A program made the translations under genes and the position numbers. This document shows positions 31,877-44,757 of a stretch of 64,000 bases of DNA, one piece after another. How positions within the stretch are numbered: position 1 is the first letter of the stretch; each line of letters opens with the position of its first letter. Origin of the DNA: Adineta ricciae (lineage: Eukaryota > Rotifera > Eurotatoria > Adinetida > Adinetidae); contig CAJNOJ010000142.1 in assembly GCA_905250025.1 (NCBI GenBank), positions 1-64,000 on the forward strand, in the 5' to 3' direction. The notes beneath the pieces were generated by a model. The model did no database searches, was not told the origin of the DNA, and saw only the letters and a list, made by a program, of their open reading frames with translations.

Positions 31877-34267
31877 ATGTATGGTGATGAGCAAAGGAGA
31901 CGGCACAATCGTCGAGCTAGTGAAGTCGCAGAAAATCTTGAAGATATAACTTTGATTTGGTTGGACTCAAATGTCAATGAAACTGTCGATAATTACGATA
32001 CACAATCTTTATTAGAAAGTTTGAGCAATAGTGTTCTGGCTTACACAGACCCTGCGCTTTGTATGGACTATATACGGGAAATCAGTAAAGAAGGAATATT
32101 CCTGATTGTGTCCGGTATATTATCAGAAGTTGCCCTTCCACAGATTCACTCACTGAAAACAATCATTGCGATATTTATTTTCTGCTCGGATCGCAAAAAG
32201 TATGTTCCGATGTTGAAAAGATATTCGAAAATTACTGACATATTTATCGATCAAGATTCGTTAATGCGCTCCGTACAGAAAACGATGTATTTTATACGAA
32301 AACAAGCGATGACTTTCAGTTTATTCGATGAACAAAAACAAAGATCCACGCATGATGTCTCGAAAGATTTCGGCTCTTTCACGTGGTTTCAACTTTTGAT
32401 TGATATTCTGAGGAAAATACCTCAGACGGATCGATCCAAACAAGATATGCTAAACAAATGTCGAGAATATTATGCGTTAAACCAAATCGAACGTCGAAAA
32501 ATCGAGCAATTCGAGTTGACTTATGCGCCGCATAAAGCAATCGAATGGTACACGCGTGATTCCTTCGTTTATCGATTAGTTAACAAAGCCTTGAGAACCG
32601 AAAATCCAGAAATTATTTACCTATTTCGGTTTTACATCCTTGACTTATGTACACAACTTGAACATGAATGGAAACGATCGAAAACGGAAACCAATGGGAC
32701 ATTGACATTGTATCGTGCACAGAGAATGTCAGCTGAAGAATGCAACAAGTTAACATGCAGTGCTGGTAGCATGATTTCAACAAATGGATTCTTTTCCACG
32801 ACAAAAGAACTTGACGTGGCTTTAAAATTTCTCGAAAGCTATTCCGATGACTTGAAAACCGTTTTATTCGAAATCCGAGTCGATCCTTATCTTCAAACGG
32901 TTGTTTTCGCTAATATTGATCAGTTTAGTCTTGTGGAAGGTGAAAAAGAAGTTCTGTTCAGTTTAGGATCGGTGTTCAAGATCGACAATATCATCTACGA
33001 TTCACCACTCTATAGTTGCAAAATTCAGATGACAGCAACCGACGAGAGATCAATAAGTATTCAAGAGTATTTAAATGCCAAACATCAACAAATGAATGAT
33101 TATTCTCCAACGATTCTCTTCGGGCGTTTACTATTCCTGGAATTAGGACAGTTAGATAAAGGTGAACGGTATTTTCGCATGCTGTTGAAAACTTTACCAC
33201 GTGATCATGAAGATTTTGCATCAGCGTGTAATAATTTGGGCAATGTGTTCTATGGCAAGCGGCAACTAAACTTAGCGCTGGAATGCTTTGTACGCGCGTA
33301 TCTGCTACGTCGAAGAAATTCACACGGAAACTATTCAGCAGTTGGTGCAACGTTGATGAACATTGGTTTCGTTTTTAACCTTCAAAGGCGTTATGACAGA
33401 GCACTGTTTTATGTGGAGAGAGCGCTGAGAATTTTCGAGAATAGTTCGCTCAAGGATCATCAATTAACCGCAATAGCAATCAACGGTCTCGGCTTGATTT
33501 ATCGTGAAAGAAAAGAATATCAAATTTCACTGGAATATTTGAATCAAGCGTTGAAGATATATCAAAGATTACTTCCATCACAGCATCCGGATATCGCATC
33601 ATGTTTAGGAAATATTGGTTTGATTCATGAAGATTTGAAAAATTATGATCAAGCGCTGGACTTTTACTGTCGTGCATTTGCAATCGATGAAAACATTCTA
33701 CCAGCGAACCATCCAAATCTAACGGACGACTCAAATCGAATCATTGACATTTACAGAAAAAAAGGCGAAGATCACAATGCTGTAGAGTTTTGTGAAAAGT
33801 TGTTAGCAAAATATCAAGATAATCTACTTGCAGCCAATATTCTGAAAAACCTGGGTGACCTCACACCCAACGGAACAAAAAGAATCGAATACTATAAACA
33901 AGCTTTAGTTATCTTCGAACAATCATTGAATTCCACTGAATTGTTAATCGTTTACTGTTTGATCGATATTAGCCGTTCGTACTGGGAATGCAACATGTTT
34001 GACGATGCATTGACTTACCAATTAACAGCATTAAATAAACAGCAAAGAATTTCATACGGAGAACAATCTGAACTTCTGTTATCTTTCGAGAATACCGGCA
34101 GACTTTATTACAATCTGCAAAAATGGCGAGAGGCGATCGATTATTTTACAAAAGCCAAGACTATCTTAAAATTCAATACTCAAGTCAATCAGGACTATAT
34201 TGATGAAATGGACAATCTCATAGCTATTGCCATACGAAACGGAAGTCGATGCTTGTCAATCAAGTGA
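31877..34267 (+). CDS. NAD:arginine ADP-ribosyltransferase with TPR repeats (copy B)
   Basis: 796 residues, same length and domain order as 11225-13615. The catalytic R, FFSTT and EKE residues are intact. VYRGQRM of copy A is LYRAQRM here. Amino-acid changes are scattered and mostly conservative, and the frame is unbroken, so both alleles appear functional. Confidence 0.9.
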   Translation: MYGDEQRRRHNRRASEVAENLEDITLIWLDSNVNETVDNYDTQSLLESLSNSVLAYTDPALCMDYIREISKEGIFLIVSGILSEVALPQIHSLKTIIAIFIFCSDRKKYVPMLKRYSKITDIFIDQDSLMRSVQKTMYFIRKQAMTFSLFDEQKQRSTHDVSKDFGSFTWFQLLIDILRKIPQTDRSKQDMLNKCREYYALNQIERRKIEQFELTYAPHKAIEWYTRDSFVYRLVNKALRTENPEIIYLFRFYILDLCTQLEHEWKRSKTETNGTLTLYRAQRMSAEECNKLTCSAGSMISTNGFFSTTKELDVALKFLESYSDDLKTVLFEIRVDPYLQTVVFANIDQFSLVEGEKEVLFSLGSVFKIDNIIYDSPLYSCKIQMTATDERSISIQEYLNAKHQQMNDYSPTILFGRLLFLELGQLDKGERYFRMLLKTLPRDHEDFASACNNLGNVFYGKRQLNLALECFVRAYLLRRRNSHGNYSAVGATLMNIGFVFNLQRRYDRALFYVERALRIFENSSLKDHQLTAIAINGLGLIYRERKEYQISLEYLNQALKIYQRLLPSQHPDIASCLGNIGLIHEDLKNYDQALDFYCRAFAIDENILPANHPNLTDDSNRIIDIYRKKGEDHNAVEFCEKLLAKYQDNLLAANILKNLGDLTPNGTKRIEYYKQALVIFEQSLNSTELLIVYCLIDISRSYWECNMFDDALTYQLTALNKQQRISYGEQSELLLSFENTGRLYYNLQKWREAIDYFTKAKTILKFNTQVNQDYIDEMDNLIAIAIRNGSRCLSIK

Positions 34268-34332
34268 GAAGAGAAAATACTGCAAAACACAAAAAAGTGC
34301 TAAACGTTGATTGTTTTTCAAATCCAAAGCCT

Positions 34333-35447
34333 TTAATTATTATTAACTGATTGCACATCTGCTATTTTCCGCTTCAGATTTGTTTTTGGTGGACTTGCTT
34401 GTATGTCCTTCATTGTTTGTTCCTTTTCAAGAAGTGCATCGATTCCTTCGAATTCTTTCTTCAGAGACACATTTTCCAGATCACGATATCGTTCATATAG
34501 CTCTCGCGCCCAATAGAGTCGACGACGAATAGCTGAACGATGTGATGGAGAACTGCCCAGGATGTGCTTACCAACAGCAACATGATAATCAGCAATATCA
34601 CGTATCAAACGAACAAATAGATCTTCATTGAAATCAAATATTTGTATATTTTTTATATATTCAAATGCCCAGTCCAATTGCTCTCCAGTATTCTCACGAA
34701 ACACATATATTGATAGATGAAATCCATATGACAATGGATCGGTGAACATCTCTTGGAAGTGTTCGAGAATCAATGGTACAGCTACTCTTGCCATTGTATT
34801 CGATGTAATGAAAAAGATGCATTTGTTTCTGTTTTCATCGAAGCATCTCAGACAGTCCGTAATGCTTGAGAACACTTCCAAGGTCCATGATACAGTAGCA
34901 ACAGTCGCAGATAAACTGTAGTTTGTATAAAAGGCTTTCTCGGACCGTCTCGGAGTTTGTTCTGGCTGGTTCTGACTGATAATTAATGCTATGAGCGAGA
35001 AAGCGTTTATCAAATTATCGTAGTGTTGTTGCTTATCAATTTTTCGATCGAGCCAAATAATCATGTGATCTGGATCTTCACCAACTAGAAATCGATCCGG
35101 TGAAATCTTTCCTAAATGGAACTTTATATGAATTTGCTCATTAACTTTTGAAAAACGAGGATATATTTTGATCTATTTTCGAATGTACACTTACTCGAGT
35201 CATGTGTTGATAAATTTAAAAAGTTTCTTGTTGCATATATCCAATTAATCTGATCTTCATCTTGGATATTTTTGTCAGCAAATGTATCGAATAAGGTACA
35301 TACGTGTCCCGCGTATATAAGCTTTTGACAATCAGGTAGGACGCCCGTTGTGTGGTAGATTTGCTCCTTGAAGGTATCAAATGTGTCCGACGGTTCGACT
35401 TGAAATGGTATCTGAATGTTACCCACCGTTTTAAGAATAACCTTCAT
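34333..35447 (-). CDS. Ubiquitin-like plus sensor-like domain protein (copy B)
   Basis: Exons 35195-35447 and 34333-35111 have the same lengths as in copy A and join to 343 residues. The ubiquitin-like and IIWLD-type domains are intact. It is again convergent with the ART-TPR gene, 65 bp apart. Confidence 0.8.
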
Positions 35448-35504
35448 CTTGTTTAGTATTTTCAACTAAAAAACAAATGAAGCAACGCTGAATATAGATA
35501 AGCC

Positions 35505-35759
35505 TTGGGGCATGTTTTTATACTTAAATATTTACTTCGAAATATTTTCAAATTAACACGTGGGTTTTCATCCAATAAACGTGCGTTGCTATGTGAAGAG
35601 TCAAATTATTTACGCACGAAAGCTAGAGAATCGATGAATCAGCAATTTTACCTGAATAAGATTATATATCCTTCATCCTTCAACCCACCCACATATATCA
35701 ATTTTCAACAACTGGCAACACTTCTCGGTCTTATACTGTTTTCATGGCTGGGTTTATAA
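35505..35759 (+). CDS. Possible small membrane protein (copy B, shorter)
   Basis: Frame matching 14853-15161, but a TAA after FSWLGL removes the basic tail. This weakens the case that the frame is a constrained gene. Confidence 0.22.
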   Translation: MGHVFILKYLLRNIFKLTRGFSSNKRALLCEESNYLRTKARESMNQQFYLNKIIYPSSFNPPTYINFQQLATLLGLILFSWLGL

Positions 35760-36248
35760 ATTCCGAAAAGAAAAACGTTTCAAGAGACTAAAAAAAAATA
35801 AGAATCAGTGGGTGAATCAGCGTGTAAAATAAATATGATACTTCCTGTTCATTCACATTCTGAAGAAATCTTGAAAACAAAATGCAGTGAAATGTTGCTT
35901 TTTTCCAGTGATTCTTTACAAGATTCTCCTGTGGGTAAGATTTGATCAGAAGTTCGATTGAAAAAACGATTATCAAATAATGAAAGCTGAATTCTTTATC
36001 TGAAGTATTTACTAAATTCATCATGTTATACTTATATGATCGCGCTTGAATGATGTGTCGGACGGTGTTAATGGATCATAAAAGATGAAATCGATATAAA
36101 GAGAAGAAAGAATTTCACTCGTATCGACGTGATTGTCGAAAAAGTGAAAAACCATGAAATCTTCATTCTCGTCTCATTTCATAGGCGATTTTGAATTATC
36201 TTCAATGGAAATGGAAGTAATCATCGTTGTTCTATTCATATTCATTAC

Positions 36249-36249
36249 N
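36249..36249. other. Single-N join inside copy B
   Basis: Joins the 5' end of the membrane protein gene to an unrelated deiodinase fragment. An assembly or gap-closing join. Confidence 0.9.
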
Positions 36250-36406
36250 ATCGCTGGCTGTTCGCTCGGCGTTACGATTGCAATTCTGGATCTTTTATTG
36301 GAAATTGGAGCGTGAACGCGTTCACCTAGCTCGTACACTTCCTGCAAGTCTTACTGCGCCAGGTCAGCCAGTTCCTTATACAGCAAAATTGATCCCCGTT
36401 CTAACA
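36250..36406 (+). other. 157-bp exact copy of deiodinase exon 2
   Basis: Identical, base for base, to 370-526. Alleles elsewhere in the window differ by a few per cent, so exact identity points to a chimeric contig end rather than an old insertion. Confidence 0.9.
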
Positions 36407-36538
36407 TCTAATGTTCTAGATAATGCAACAAACATCCTCATTTATGCTCCAAACGATGATCAGTGAACAATTGAACAACACATAATTTATTATGTAAAAT
36501 TTCCAAACTAATAAAGATAAATCGAATATTTGTTGAGA

Positions 36539-37693
36539 TTAATTAGCCGGGTATATTTTCCACTTGCGACAAATTGTTCTCATGCGACAGAAACAGCACT
36601 TTGCAATGCAACAAATTGTGAGTAAGGGAACGAATTCATGATGATATTCTACAGTCATAATGTTGCCAATCAATGCTGCAAATAATGTGTATGTCAGAAA
36701 CGGTACATGACCGTTATATTTTATCAACACTGGAATGGCTAGGAGAGAGAGTACTACTACAATTTCAAAGATGAAGCGCCATAGATGATATCTGCATAAA
36801 AAGTTGATTATTATGGCTGCTGTGCCAATAAATGCTGTTATACCGGTACAGGTTCCGAGTGCATCTATAGCATCGACTACTTCCACATTTGGAGAGATCC
36901 AAGCGTAGCACGCTGCCCATGACCATTCGCCATTGTACTGAACTGGAAATGTGTGATTGCAAGGAATCGATAATGTTGTGCTTATAGGAACCGAATCAAA
37001 CTTATTCTTATAGACAAAGCAATCCATAGTGATGTCGTATGTTCCTTTTTTCGGTATTGGGCAATCGCCGTCTTTCCCAACAGGTGCATAGCCCATTACA
37101 ATTCCTTCGAAGAAAGCAATTGCTGCACACCAAATCGACAAACATAATACCATGTATATACTCGCTGAATCTTTCATGTACGAACTAATGGCACCGCAGC
37201 AATTGAAAGGTGTTCGAGCATGTTGCCGTTCGAAATGTTTGCTAAAATTGTCGTCGTCTACTAAATTATGCTTTTCACAAATCCATTCGCAACAGTCAAC
37301 GCATCTCGAGCTTGGACAAGACTTACAAAACCATACTTTTTTGCATAGGCTCTTGAAGAAATTCCAAAATACTTCGCATATACACTCTGTATCGTCGCTG
37401 TTTGTATTTTGTATAGTCATATCGGTTTGTTCGGTTAAATTTATCGTCAAAGTGATGTTAGTTCTCACGGTCGTGTTTGTAGCCACATTTACGTTCATTT
37501 CTGTACTTTCACCTGTCTGCGGTTTGTGCTTGTTTTGCCGACGTCGAACATCCTTCCATGAAAAGATTGTTTCGCCAATCCATAACATTAAATGACGTGG
37601 TATTGTCATTACCAGAAAAACGTATATAACAGGATACAAAAGAACATGAGTTAAGTAATAAAACGCGATGTATCCACCCCATGATAGACCCAT
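36539..37693 (-). CDS. Multi-pass membrane protein with Cys-rich loop (copy B)
   Basis: Matches 16690-17844 with the same length from the MGLSWGG start. Here the frame stays open upstream to 37984, overlapping the 3' end of NAPRT, and includes another possible membrane helix (YYFLNLLYFLVACVVFL). No ATG suits a start in most of that extension, so the shorter start is given. Family unknown. Confidence 0.6.
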   Translation of the reverse strand: MGLSWGGYIAFYYLTHVLLYPVIYVFLVMTIPRHLMLWIGETIFSWKDVRRRQNKHKPQTGESTEMNVNVATNTTVRTNITLTINLTEQTDMTIQNTNSDDTECICEVFWNFFKSLCKKVWFCKSCPSSRCVDCCEWICEKHNLVDDDNFSKHFERQHARTPFNCCGAISSYMKDSASIYMVLCLSIWCAAIAFFEGIVMGYAPVGKDGDCPIPKKGTYDITMDCFVYKNKFDSVPISTTLSIPCNHTFPVQYNGEWSWAACYAWISPNVEVVDAIDALGTCTGITAFIGTAAIIINFLCRYHLWRFIFEIVVVLSLLAIPVLIKYNGHVPFLTYTLFAALIGNIMTVEYHHEFVPLLTICCIAKCCFCRMRTICRKWKIYPAN

Positions 37694-37919
37694 AACTTGA
37701 GAAAAAAGAAGACGTGTGAATGAAAGAAAAACGACACAAGCGACGAGAAAATATAGTAAATTTAGAAAATAATATGAAATAAGTGCTTTTCTTAGACACC
37801 AACATAATTCTTCCGTTTTTGTATACGCTACGGCATAGCAACGGTATTTTTTGTGGTTACTTAAAAAAGCAACATTTCTAATGGTGTTTTTTTTTAATGT
37901 TAGGAGAGTAGAAAAGAAT

Positions 37920-39754
37920 TCAAGAAAGTTCGCCAATAGGCACACTTTCAATCCAAAGTTGATGCATAAATGAATATAGTTCATCTGTTACTGAAACTTT
38001 ATACGGTGTTGGATTCAAATTTCGAATGTGATCTTTCCGTAATGATTGAATTTGTTCTTGAGCAAATTTACGTGCTTCTTCCCATGTCGGCAGTGGATGC
38101 CGGATTTCTCCGTCAGTCCAATATAAATTATACATGGCATGCACCGACGAGGGTGTGACGTACGCACGTTTTTTCTCGAGAAATGGATGTCGACATAGGA
38201 TTCGTGTTCGAGCTTTTGGCTCTTCTTCATCCATTTTTGTCATCAAGTCGCATAAGGCCTTTCCATCTTGACCATATAAACGAAAGAGATTCTTTCGGCC
38301 AGGTATAGTCACTTTTGATATATCTTGACTAAGTTTGATACGTGGCGAACCATTTAACTAGAAACGATCGAAAATTCATTGATTCAATGTTTTTTTTCTC
38401 GGAAATCTACCTCAACTAATTTATAAACGCAACCTAAAGCTGGCTGCTTTTGACAAGTAACTAAGTGTGTGCCAATGCCAAATGTATCAATTGCATGTTG
38501 TTGCTTTTCCAATGACATTAAAATATTCTCATTGATGTCGTTACTTGCCACAATAGTTAACGTTTTGATAGTGGGTATATTGAACGCTACCGAAGTACGA
38601 GTGAAGCGATCTCGGACTTCTAAGGACAAATAAGCTAAATCACCCGAATCTAATCGAAGACCAATGGCTTGATAATGACATTCGTGCAGAGCGAGAGCGA
38701 CAGCAAGAAAATTTGGTACACCTGATTTTAGAACATCGTAAGTATCAACTAAACCTAGAAACCCCGTTGGAAAAGCAATGGCATAGGAGATGAATGCAGC
38801 TAGTTCGCCACTATTGGCTTCGTCGAGAATAAATCCCAGGATTGGCACCAGCTTTTCCAAATAATCAACACACATTTGTGCAAATGGTCGAACTTCGCCT
38901 GTTGTTTGATCACGAAGTTCACGAAGTTTTAAGTCATCCATTGTCTTATACGAACTGACATAGGCATGTGCATGAGTTCCTATAAACAAGAAACTGATTC
39001 GTCAAAAACAGAATGGTCTTTGGACAATTTTCACCTTTCACTGGAATTCCAAAAAGTTTCCCTGCAAGTACATTCGATGTTCCATCAAATCCGCCGAGAT
39101 AACAATATTTCGAAGCACTCAGAGCACCATCAGGACCTTGTGCACGTCGAAGACCGAATTCGTGAAATGTTTTATCAGATCCTGTTGTTGCACGAAATCG
39201 TGCAGCATTCGTTGCTACTAAACTTGCAAAGTTAACCAACGCCAAGAGTGTTGTCTCGAGTAATTGTGCTTTGATTATCGGTCCTTCAATACGAAGTAAT
39301 GGAATACGAGGAAAAACAACAGAACCTATAAAATTTCAAGGTGTCGTCGAGTAAAACGAAAGGCAAACGAGTTTTACCTTCAGGAATTGAATAGATTTTC
39401 ATATCTTTCATGTCGAGTTGAATTAAATATTCATAAAATTCATTCTCAACATAACTCGGTAGGACTGTACGAAGATAATCAATATCGCTCTGTTGAAATC
39501 GATAATCACGTACAAATTTCAAGCATTCTTCCAAGCCAGCAAATAACGTGAATTCGCCGTCAAATGCTAGAATGAACTTTTCGAAATCGAGCAACTGAAT
39601 GTCTCACATTTTACATACGATTTTTCCGAAAATAAAGATCGAATGCTGATTGATCCTGATGTTTGTTATTTTTCCAATAAGCATACGCCATAGATATTTG
39701 ATATAAATCTGTTAATAACGGCTGAACAACACTGGAATATTCTGCACTAGCCAT
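37920..39754 (-). CDS. NAPRT: Nicotinate phosphoribosyltransferase (copy B)
   Basis: Exons 39619-39754, 39378-39566, 39035-39325, 38411-38979 and 37920-38357, each the same length as in copy A (constant offset 19849). All family motifs are intact and few residues differ. Predicted 540 residues. Confidence 0.95.
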
Positions 39755-40472
39755 GAGATGTCTATTCGAATCAGAAAGTTGGATCGATGGAATATAATCT
39801 TATGCACAACACATGACAAGCAAGAAAGAAAGATGCAATCGGCTTTTTCTCTTTTTCTTTCCTCTGAGAAGACGCATATCTTTTTTTTTCTTTCTCTCTC
39901 TAGCTCTCACAGTTGTATGTTAAGGTCATGTCTTTATTTGCCCGACGCATTTTTTTCTTTCCTTCTTTTCAGACATTCTTCTCTTTCTCGAATTATTCCG
40001 TGCAAAGCGCGATTTTGTATAGAAAATTTATGACCAAATATGAAATAATTAAGCATAAGGTCTATGTTTTTTCTTTTTTTTGGTTCTGTCATCCGACGCG
40101 GAGATTTTCGTAAGTTCTCAGTAAAAGTTTCCAATGTTGCTTTGACTTTTTCTCCACTAACGTTTTTTTTATTTTAAAATAAATCGATGAATGCTGTTGT
40201 CATCGATAACGATTTCCTTTCCATTGACAAATGAAGCATCACAGTGAAAAACGAGTCAACATAATGACATAGACACGGTTAGCCATCGATCAAATATCTA
40301 TCGCCTAGTCACAAAACATACAGTCATTTAAAAATGACTGTGACACAGTTATATACTCCAATGAACTAGTCATAGCGCGGCATCTTCAGATAATGATAGA
40401 CTAACGGTTAAAGAATATTTATTTTCTTAAAAGATACTTTTCTTTTAAATCAATATTAATCAAATGTTCAAA
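39755..40472. other. Intergenic with pyrimidine-rich tracts, copy B
   Basis: Counterpart of 19906-20590 with longer T/C runs. No gene is seen. Confidence 0.5.
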
Positions 40473-41321
40473 TTAATCTTCCCATGAAATACTAATCTGT
40501 CCATATCGTGGATCATTTTTTGATATACCAAGCGCAGCCCATACAGCTGGTGATCCGTCGACAATATTGTTACGACATGGTGGTTGACCAGCGTGCATTT
40601 TATCACAACCATGTATTGAGTCACATTCATCTACTACCATAGCCTTTGTTCTTCTACCGTTTGCATGAATAGTAATCATTTTTCCGCATCGACTTCCTTT
40701 ATTAAACCATCCAGTCGATAAAGCAACAACTTGTTGAGAGTCAGGATAGAATAAACCGAAGCATGCGCCAGCGCCGCCACCGTCACCACCTTCTTGAAAA
40801 CTATTCAATGTCAAAATTGCTGATGACTTTGATGAAGGTGAACACTTATATTGTGGATAAGCAACACCGACTTTGCAGCATGATGACATATTATCAGTAA
40901 CACAAGCTGAACTAGAAAAGCACGCAAAATAGTATCGAGAAAAATTAATAAATCGGAGTATTTACGCGACGCCATAAAGAGAACCCGATGATCTACATGT
41001 ATTATCCGTTACACCATCACTACCGGCGTTGTTACCATTACCACATCTTCCATTCATACAAATTAACGATCCATCACAGTCATCGTATGTATAACATGGA
41101 TCTCCTGCACAATGCCCGGCCCATGAACATATTTCAACTGGTGTATTGCTATCACCACATTTTCCATTCACACAAACTAACGATCCATCACAATCATTGT
41201 ATGTATAACATGGATCGCCTGCACAATGGCCGATCCATGAACATGAAATAGCTCTTTGGTTTGGAAGACTATTAGCTTCCAAAATGCTACCCAATAGCAA
41301 CGAGATAATGATCAAAATCAT
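40473..41321 (-). CDS. Kiwellin-like secreted protein (copy B)
   Basis: Exons 40966-41321 and 40473-40911 match copy A in length, with the same signal peptide, two small Cys-rich repeats and the kiwellin barrel ([22 protein letters not shown]). Few residues change. The two alleles are intact, which argues that the gene is in use. Confidence 0.92.
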
Positions 41322-43174
41322 TTAAAAGTAATAATCAAATTTTCAATCTAAAATATGGAAAACGTGTGCCCTATATCTCATCGATTTCTTTGTTAATAAA
41401 AAGAAAACAAAATAAGCTTCATATCACATACGGTATAGTATCGGATTGCAGAAGTAATGAATGAGGATTAGCATCTGTATAAAATTGCAATAATACTTTA
41501 TCTTGTAAATACGAGATGAAAGGGTAATATCTATTCTCTGCATCAGAACTCCGCGTGTTGATGGGGTGAGACGATGGTTTTTTCAGACACTCCCACTCCT
41601 TCCCGTAAGATCAAAAGATTTGGTGTCACACCATCCCACGCAAAATCCCACTCTGCATCCATTTAAAACAACAGCGATATTTTCTTTACCATCAGATGTT
41701 TTTGGTTTGTGAATATTAACTATTGTGTTCTCTAAATATGGAACATATTTCTATGCGCTAGTGATATAGGTATTGTAAACACACTCTCTTTAACGGTTGA
41801 GTCGCATCTCATATGTAACATCATTCCCCCGTATATACTCGATCAATAACTGATGATGAATCATAGCCAATGGTTGGCAGATGCGTGTAAAAGAAAGACA
41901 AAGAACAGGATAAGAAGCAGACGCGAAAATGAAGTAATAACGAATAGAAATATTTTCTTGAAAATTTTGTCACAGTAATATTTCATGCAATGCAATTGGA
42001 GTTATTCAATGAATATTAACTTAAATGAAGATAACTCGCCATTTTGATATTCGACAAAAGTGATGAAACTTCTGGATATCTTCAAAAGTTTCATTTACTT
42101 CTCATTCCGTTGGTTGTAAATGAAGGAAAATTCATCTAAACTGGTAACAAACACTCGTCAAAGTGATATTGATATTATTAACCGGCAGAAATAAGAAAAA
42201 GGTACTTTTCGATGTCATATGATGAATTTTCTTCAATGGAAACAGACTGGTGAACAAGAGATGATTTGAACCCGAATGCAATTCAGAGTGGAATATATCT
42301 TTCTAAATTAATATAACAGTCATTGAGGAAGTATGGTGCGTTTACTTTCTTGCTTGTTGGTTATTGCTTTGGATTTTTTATCAAAATCATCTTCGGCTTA
42401 ATTGACGATTTCTTCGACTGTTTTTTATTGGCTTTACTTGCAAAAGAACTAAGATCAGCTGTTTTAACATCGAATTTAGGCTGTATTCGATTATTGATTT
42501 GTTCAACCAATATTTTCTTAGCTTCATCTGATACAACATTTTTTTGTGAACAAACTCATTGGCACTTGCTACATTCTTCTCTGAATAATTCATGTAGTAC
42601 AGATCCTCACAAGGTTTAGATGCTGCTTGAATTGCTACATCTTTTCAACAACACAATTTCGTTCTTCCTAAAACCTAGAGAGATGTTAGTTACTGGGAGA
42701 GACGTTTGCCATTCTATATTCGTTATGGAAACCGACATTTTCAATCAACGCACCAATACATATAGTTAAATAGTATTCTTTCTCACTATTTTCTTGTGAA
42801 CAGAAAATATCTGATGGGTTTTCCAGTATAGCCTCCTATTTACTAATTCAAAATCAATACGTGAATCTTTGTTAGAAGAATAGAAAGATGCCGTTTTCTT
42901 AATTAGTTCATTATTTGTTTGTTGTGCGAGAAATGTAAGCACATAAAAAGAAAGAACATAGAAAATGTATGCTCTTCAAGTAGACGAAAGCAAATCAGAT
43001 AATTTTGAAGCAAGCGAAAGCATTCCTAACAAATGAACATTTTGACGAGTGAGAGCATTCTCCTTGAATCACATACTTAAGAGATTTATTACTAAATTAG
43101 AGTCTAAAATATATCAAATCAAGTGAAAAGATAGTAAAGGTACGGTATAATGTTATCTTCATATTCAGCGGTAA
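41322..43174. other. Long intergenic region with degenerate frames, copy B
   Basis: Counterpart of 21440-23421, shorter by several deletions and with an insertion of about 35 bp near 42940. The frame at 22628 of copy A is shifted here (42387-42640). No intact gene is seen. Confidence 0.5.
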
Positions 43175-44757
43175 TCATGAAAGTGTAACAAGGATCGATT
43201 GACCTGAACCCAATGCATTCGTCTTATACCAATAACTGACAATATAAATGTCACCAGCTGTAGCCATAAATGTTTGACTAATTTTATCCTTGCATGCCAG
43301 ACTTCCATCTCGAATACTATAAGTGCCTGCGCGAGGCATTACATTGCTTATCTGACCGGGAAAGATACCACAAGAACTATTCGTTGCTTGAGTTCTTTGC
43401 CAGCCAGGAGCGAAGGTACCTGTTTCAAAGTCTCCATTGAGTATCATTTGAGTACCTCCGTGATACACAGACACATCATCAATGTACCAAGATGAAGGAT
43501 CATTGCGTAGTTCATACGCGAGTGTAACCGGACCGGTGCTGGGCGCTGTCCATTGAAAAGCCTGACAAGTGTAAGTGGTGGGACCAGTTGTTGCACTATG
43601 AAGAGTGCTCGAAGAGCCAACAGAAACCGGTGGACACGGAGGTGTAGGAGTGGTCGCTAAAGAGATCCAAATAATCCTTTCGTGTGATTAGCTTGAGAAA
43701 ATTTGCTTTCCTAGACCCACAAGAGGTAGTTGTACTGGTCGTTGATGTTGAAGTTGTCGTTGTTTCAGTCGTTGTTGCTTGAAAAAAAGAGAAAACAAGA
43801 TTATTGCTAGGAAATTAGAAAGACTCACAGGTGGTTGTCTCAGACGTTGATGAAGTACTGCTACTTGATGATGTTGAACTACTACTGGTCGATGTAGAAG
43901 AAGTGCTGCTACTTGATGATGTCGAACTACTACTGGTCGATGTAGAAGAAGTGCTGCTACTAGACGATGTTGAACTACTGCTAGTTGATGTGGAAGAAGT
44001 ACTGGTTGTCGTTGTGGCTAGAAATGGATGAATGAAACGGAATTATCATTTGACTTTCAAAGTTCTATACTGGTAATTTTCATGACAAGTCCTTTATTTG
44101 TTAGAAGAGCGACAAGCAGAGCAGTTAGACCGATAAGAAGCAATAGAAGTGCTAGAATAGACCCAACGCAACAACAACAAGGAGTACAACAGATAGGATA
44201 TAATCCACAGCATCGGCGGCGGCGGCGACGATCTTGTTTTTTCTTTGGTTCTTGCCTATCTTTTTCGTACATTTGTCGAGGAATTAGAAACACTTTTGAC
44301 GAATTAGACCACCGCGTGATATTGCTAACTGAATCAAACGATACATCGGGTTTCAATTTCTTCACAACAACATATAATGATAGTAATAATAATACCTATA
44401 ATAAGATGGAGCTTACTTTCGATAAGTGAGTATCGTGATCATCGTCTCTTGGCGTTAACGTTTTTGAACGCGACATAATTCCTCTTTGTTCGAATAACTG
44501 GTGTTTTTCGATTTTGTTCGCTGGCTGGCACGAAAGAGATGAATGAATTGTTATATCATCACCGTTCACTACAGATGATGATGTAGTCAGATTTTCGATA
44601 GTATAGTCGCTTTTTCTTTCCTAAATAGAAAGTATCATACTATTTCTTCAACAAATTCTATCAATTACTCTACATGATTTTTAGCATCACTCTGTTGTAC
44701 CGCTGAAGGTACATACCTATTGGAAATGGCATTGACATGGATTACATTGACTGACAT
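43175..44757 (-). CDS. Type II membrane protein with Ser/Thr stalk (copy B)
   Basis: Exons 44674-44757, 44417-44620, 44071-44359, 43829-44017, 43721-43777 and 43175-43656, all equal in length to copy A (offset 19753). The Arg run, Cys-rich juxtamembrane patch, helix, stalk and outer domain are all present. Confidence 0.77.

Larger units (their letters stand above)
36154..36466 (+). pseudogene. Membrane protein gene broken by assembly gap (copy B)
   Basis: 36154-36248 matches the first 95 bases of the gene at 15499, and 36407-36466 matches its last 60. About 960 bp between are replaced by an N and a 157-bp piece of the deiodinase gene. The open frame crossing the N is a chimera and should not be read as a protein. 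Confidence 0.85.

Noticed and set aside
36227..36466. Fusion protein of a membrane protein and deiodinase
   Set aside because: The frame runs through an N and a chimeric contig end.
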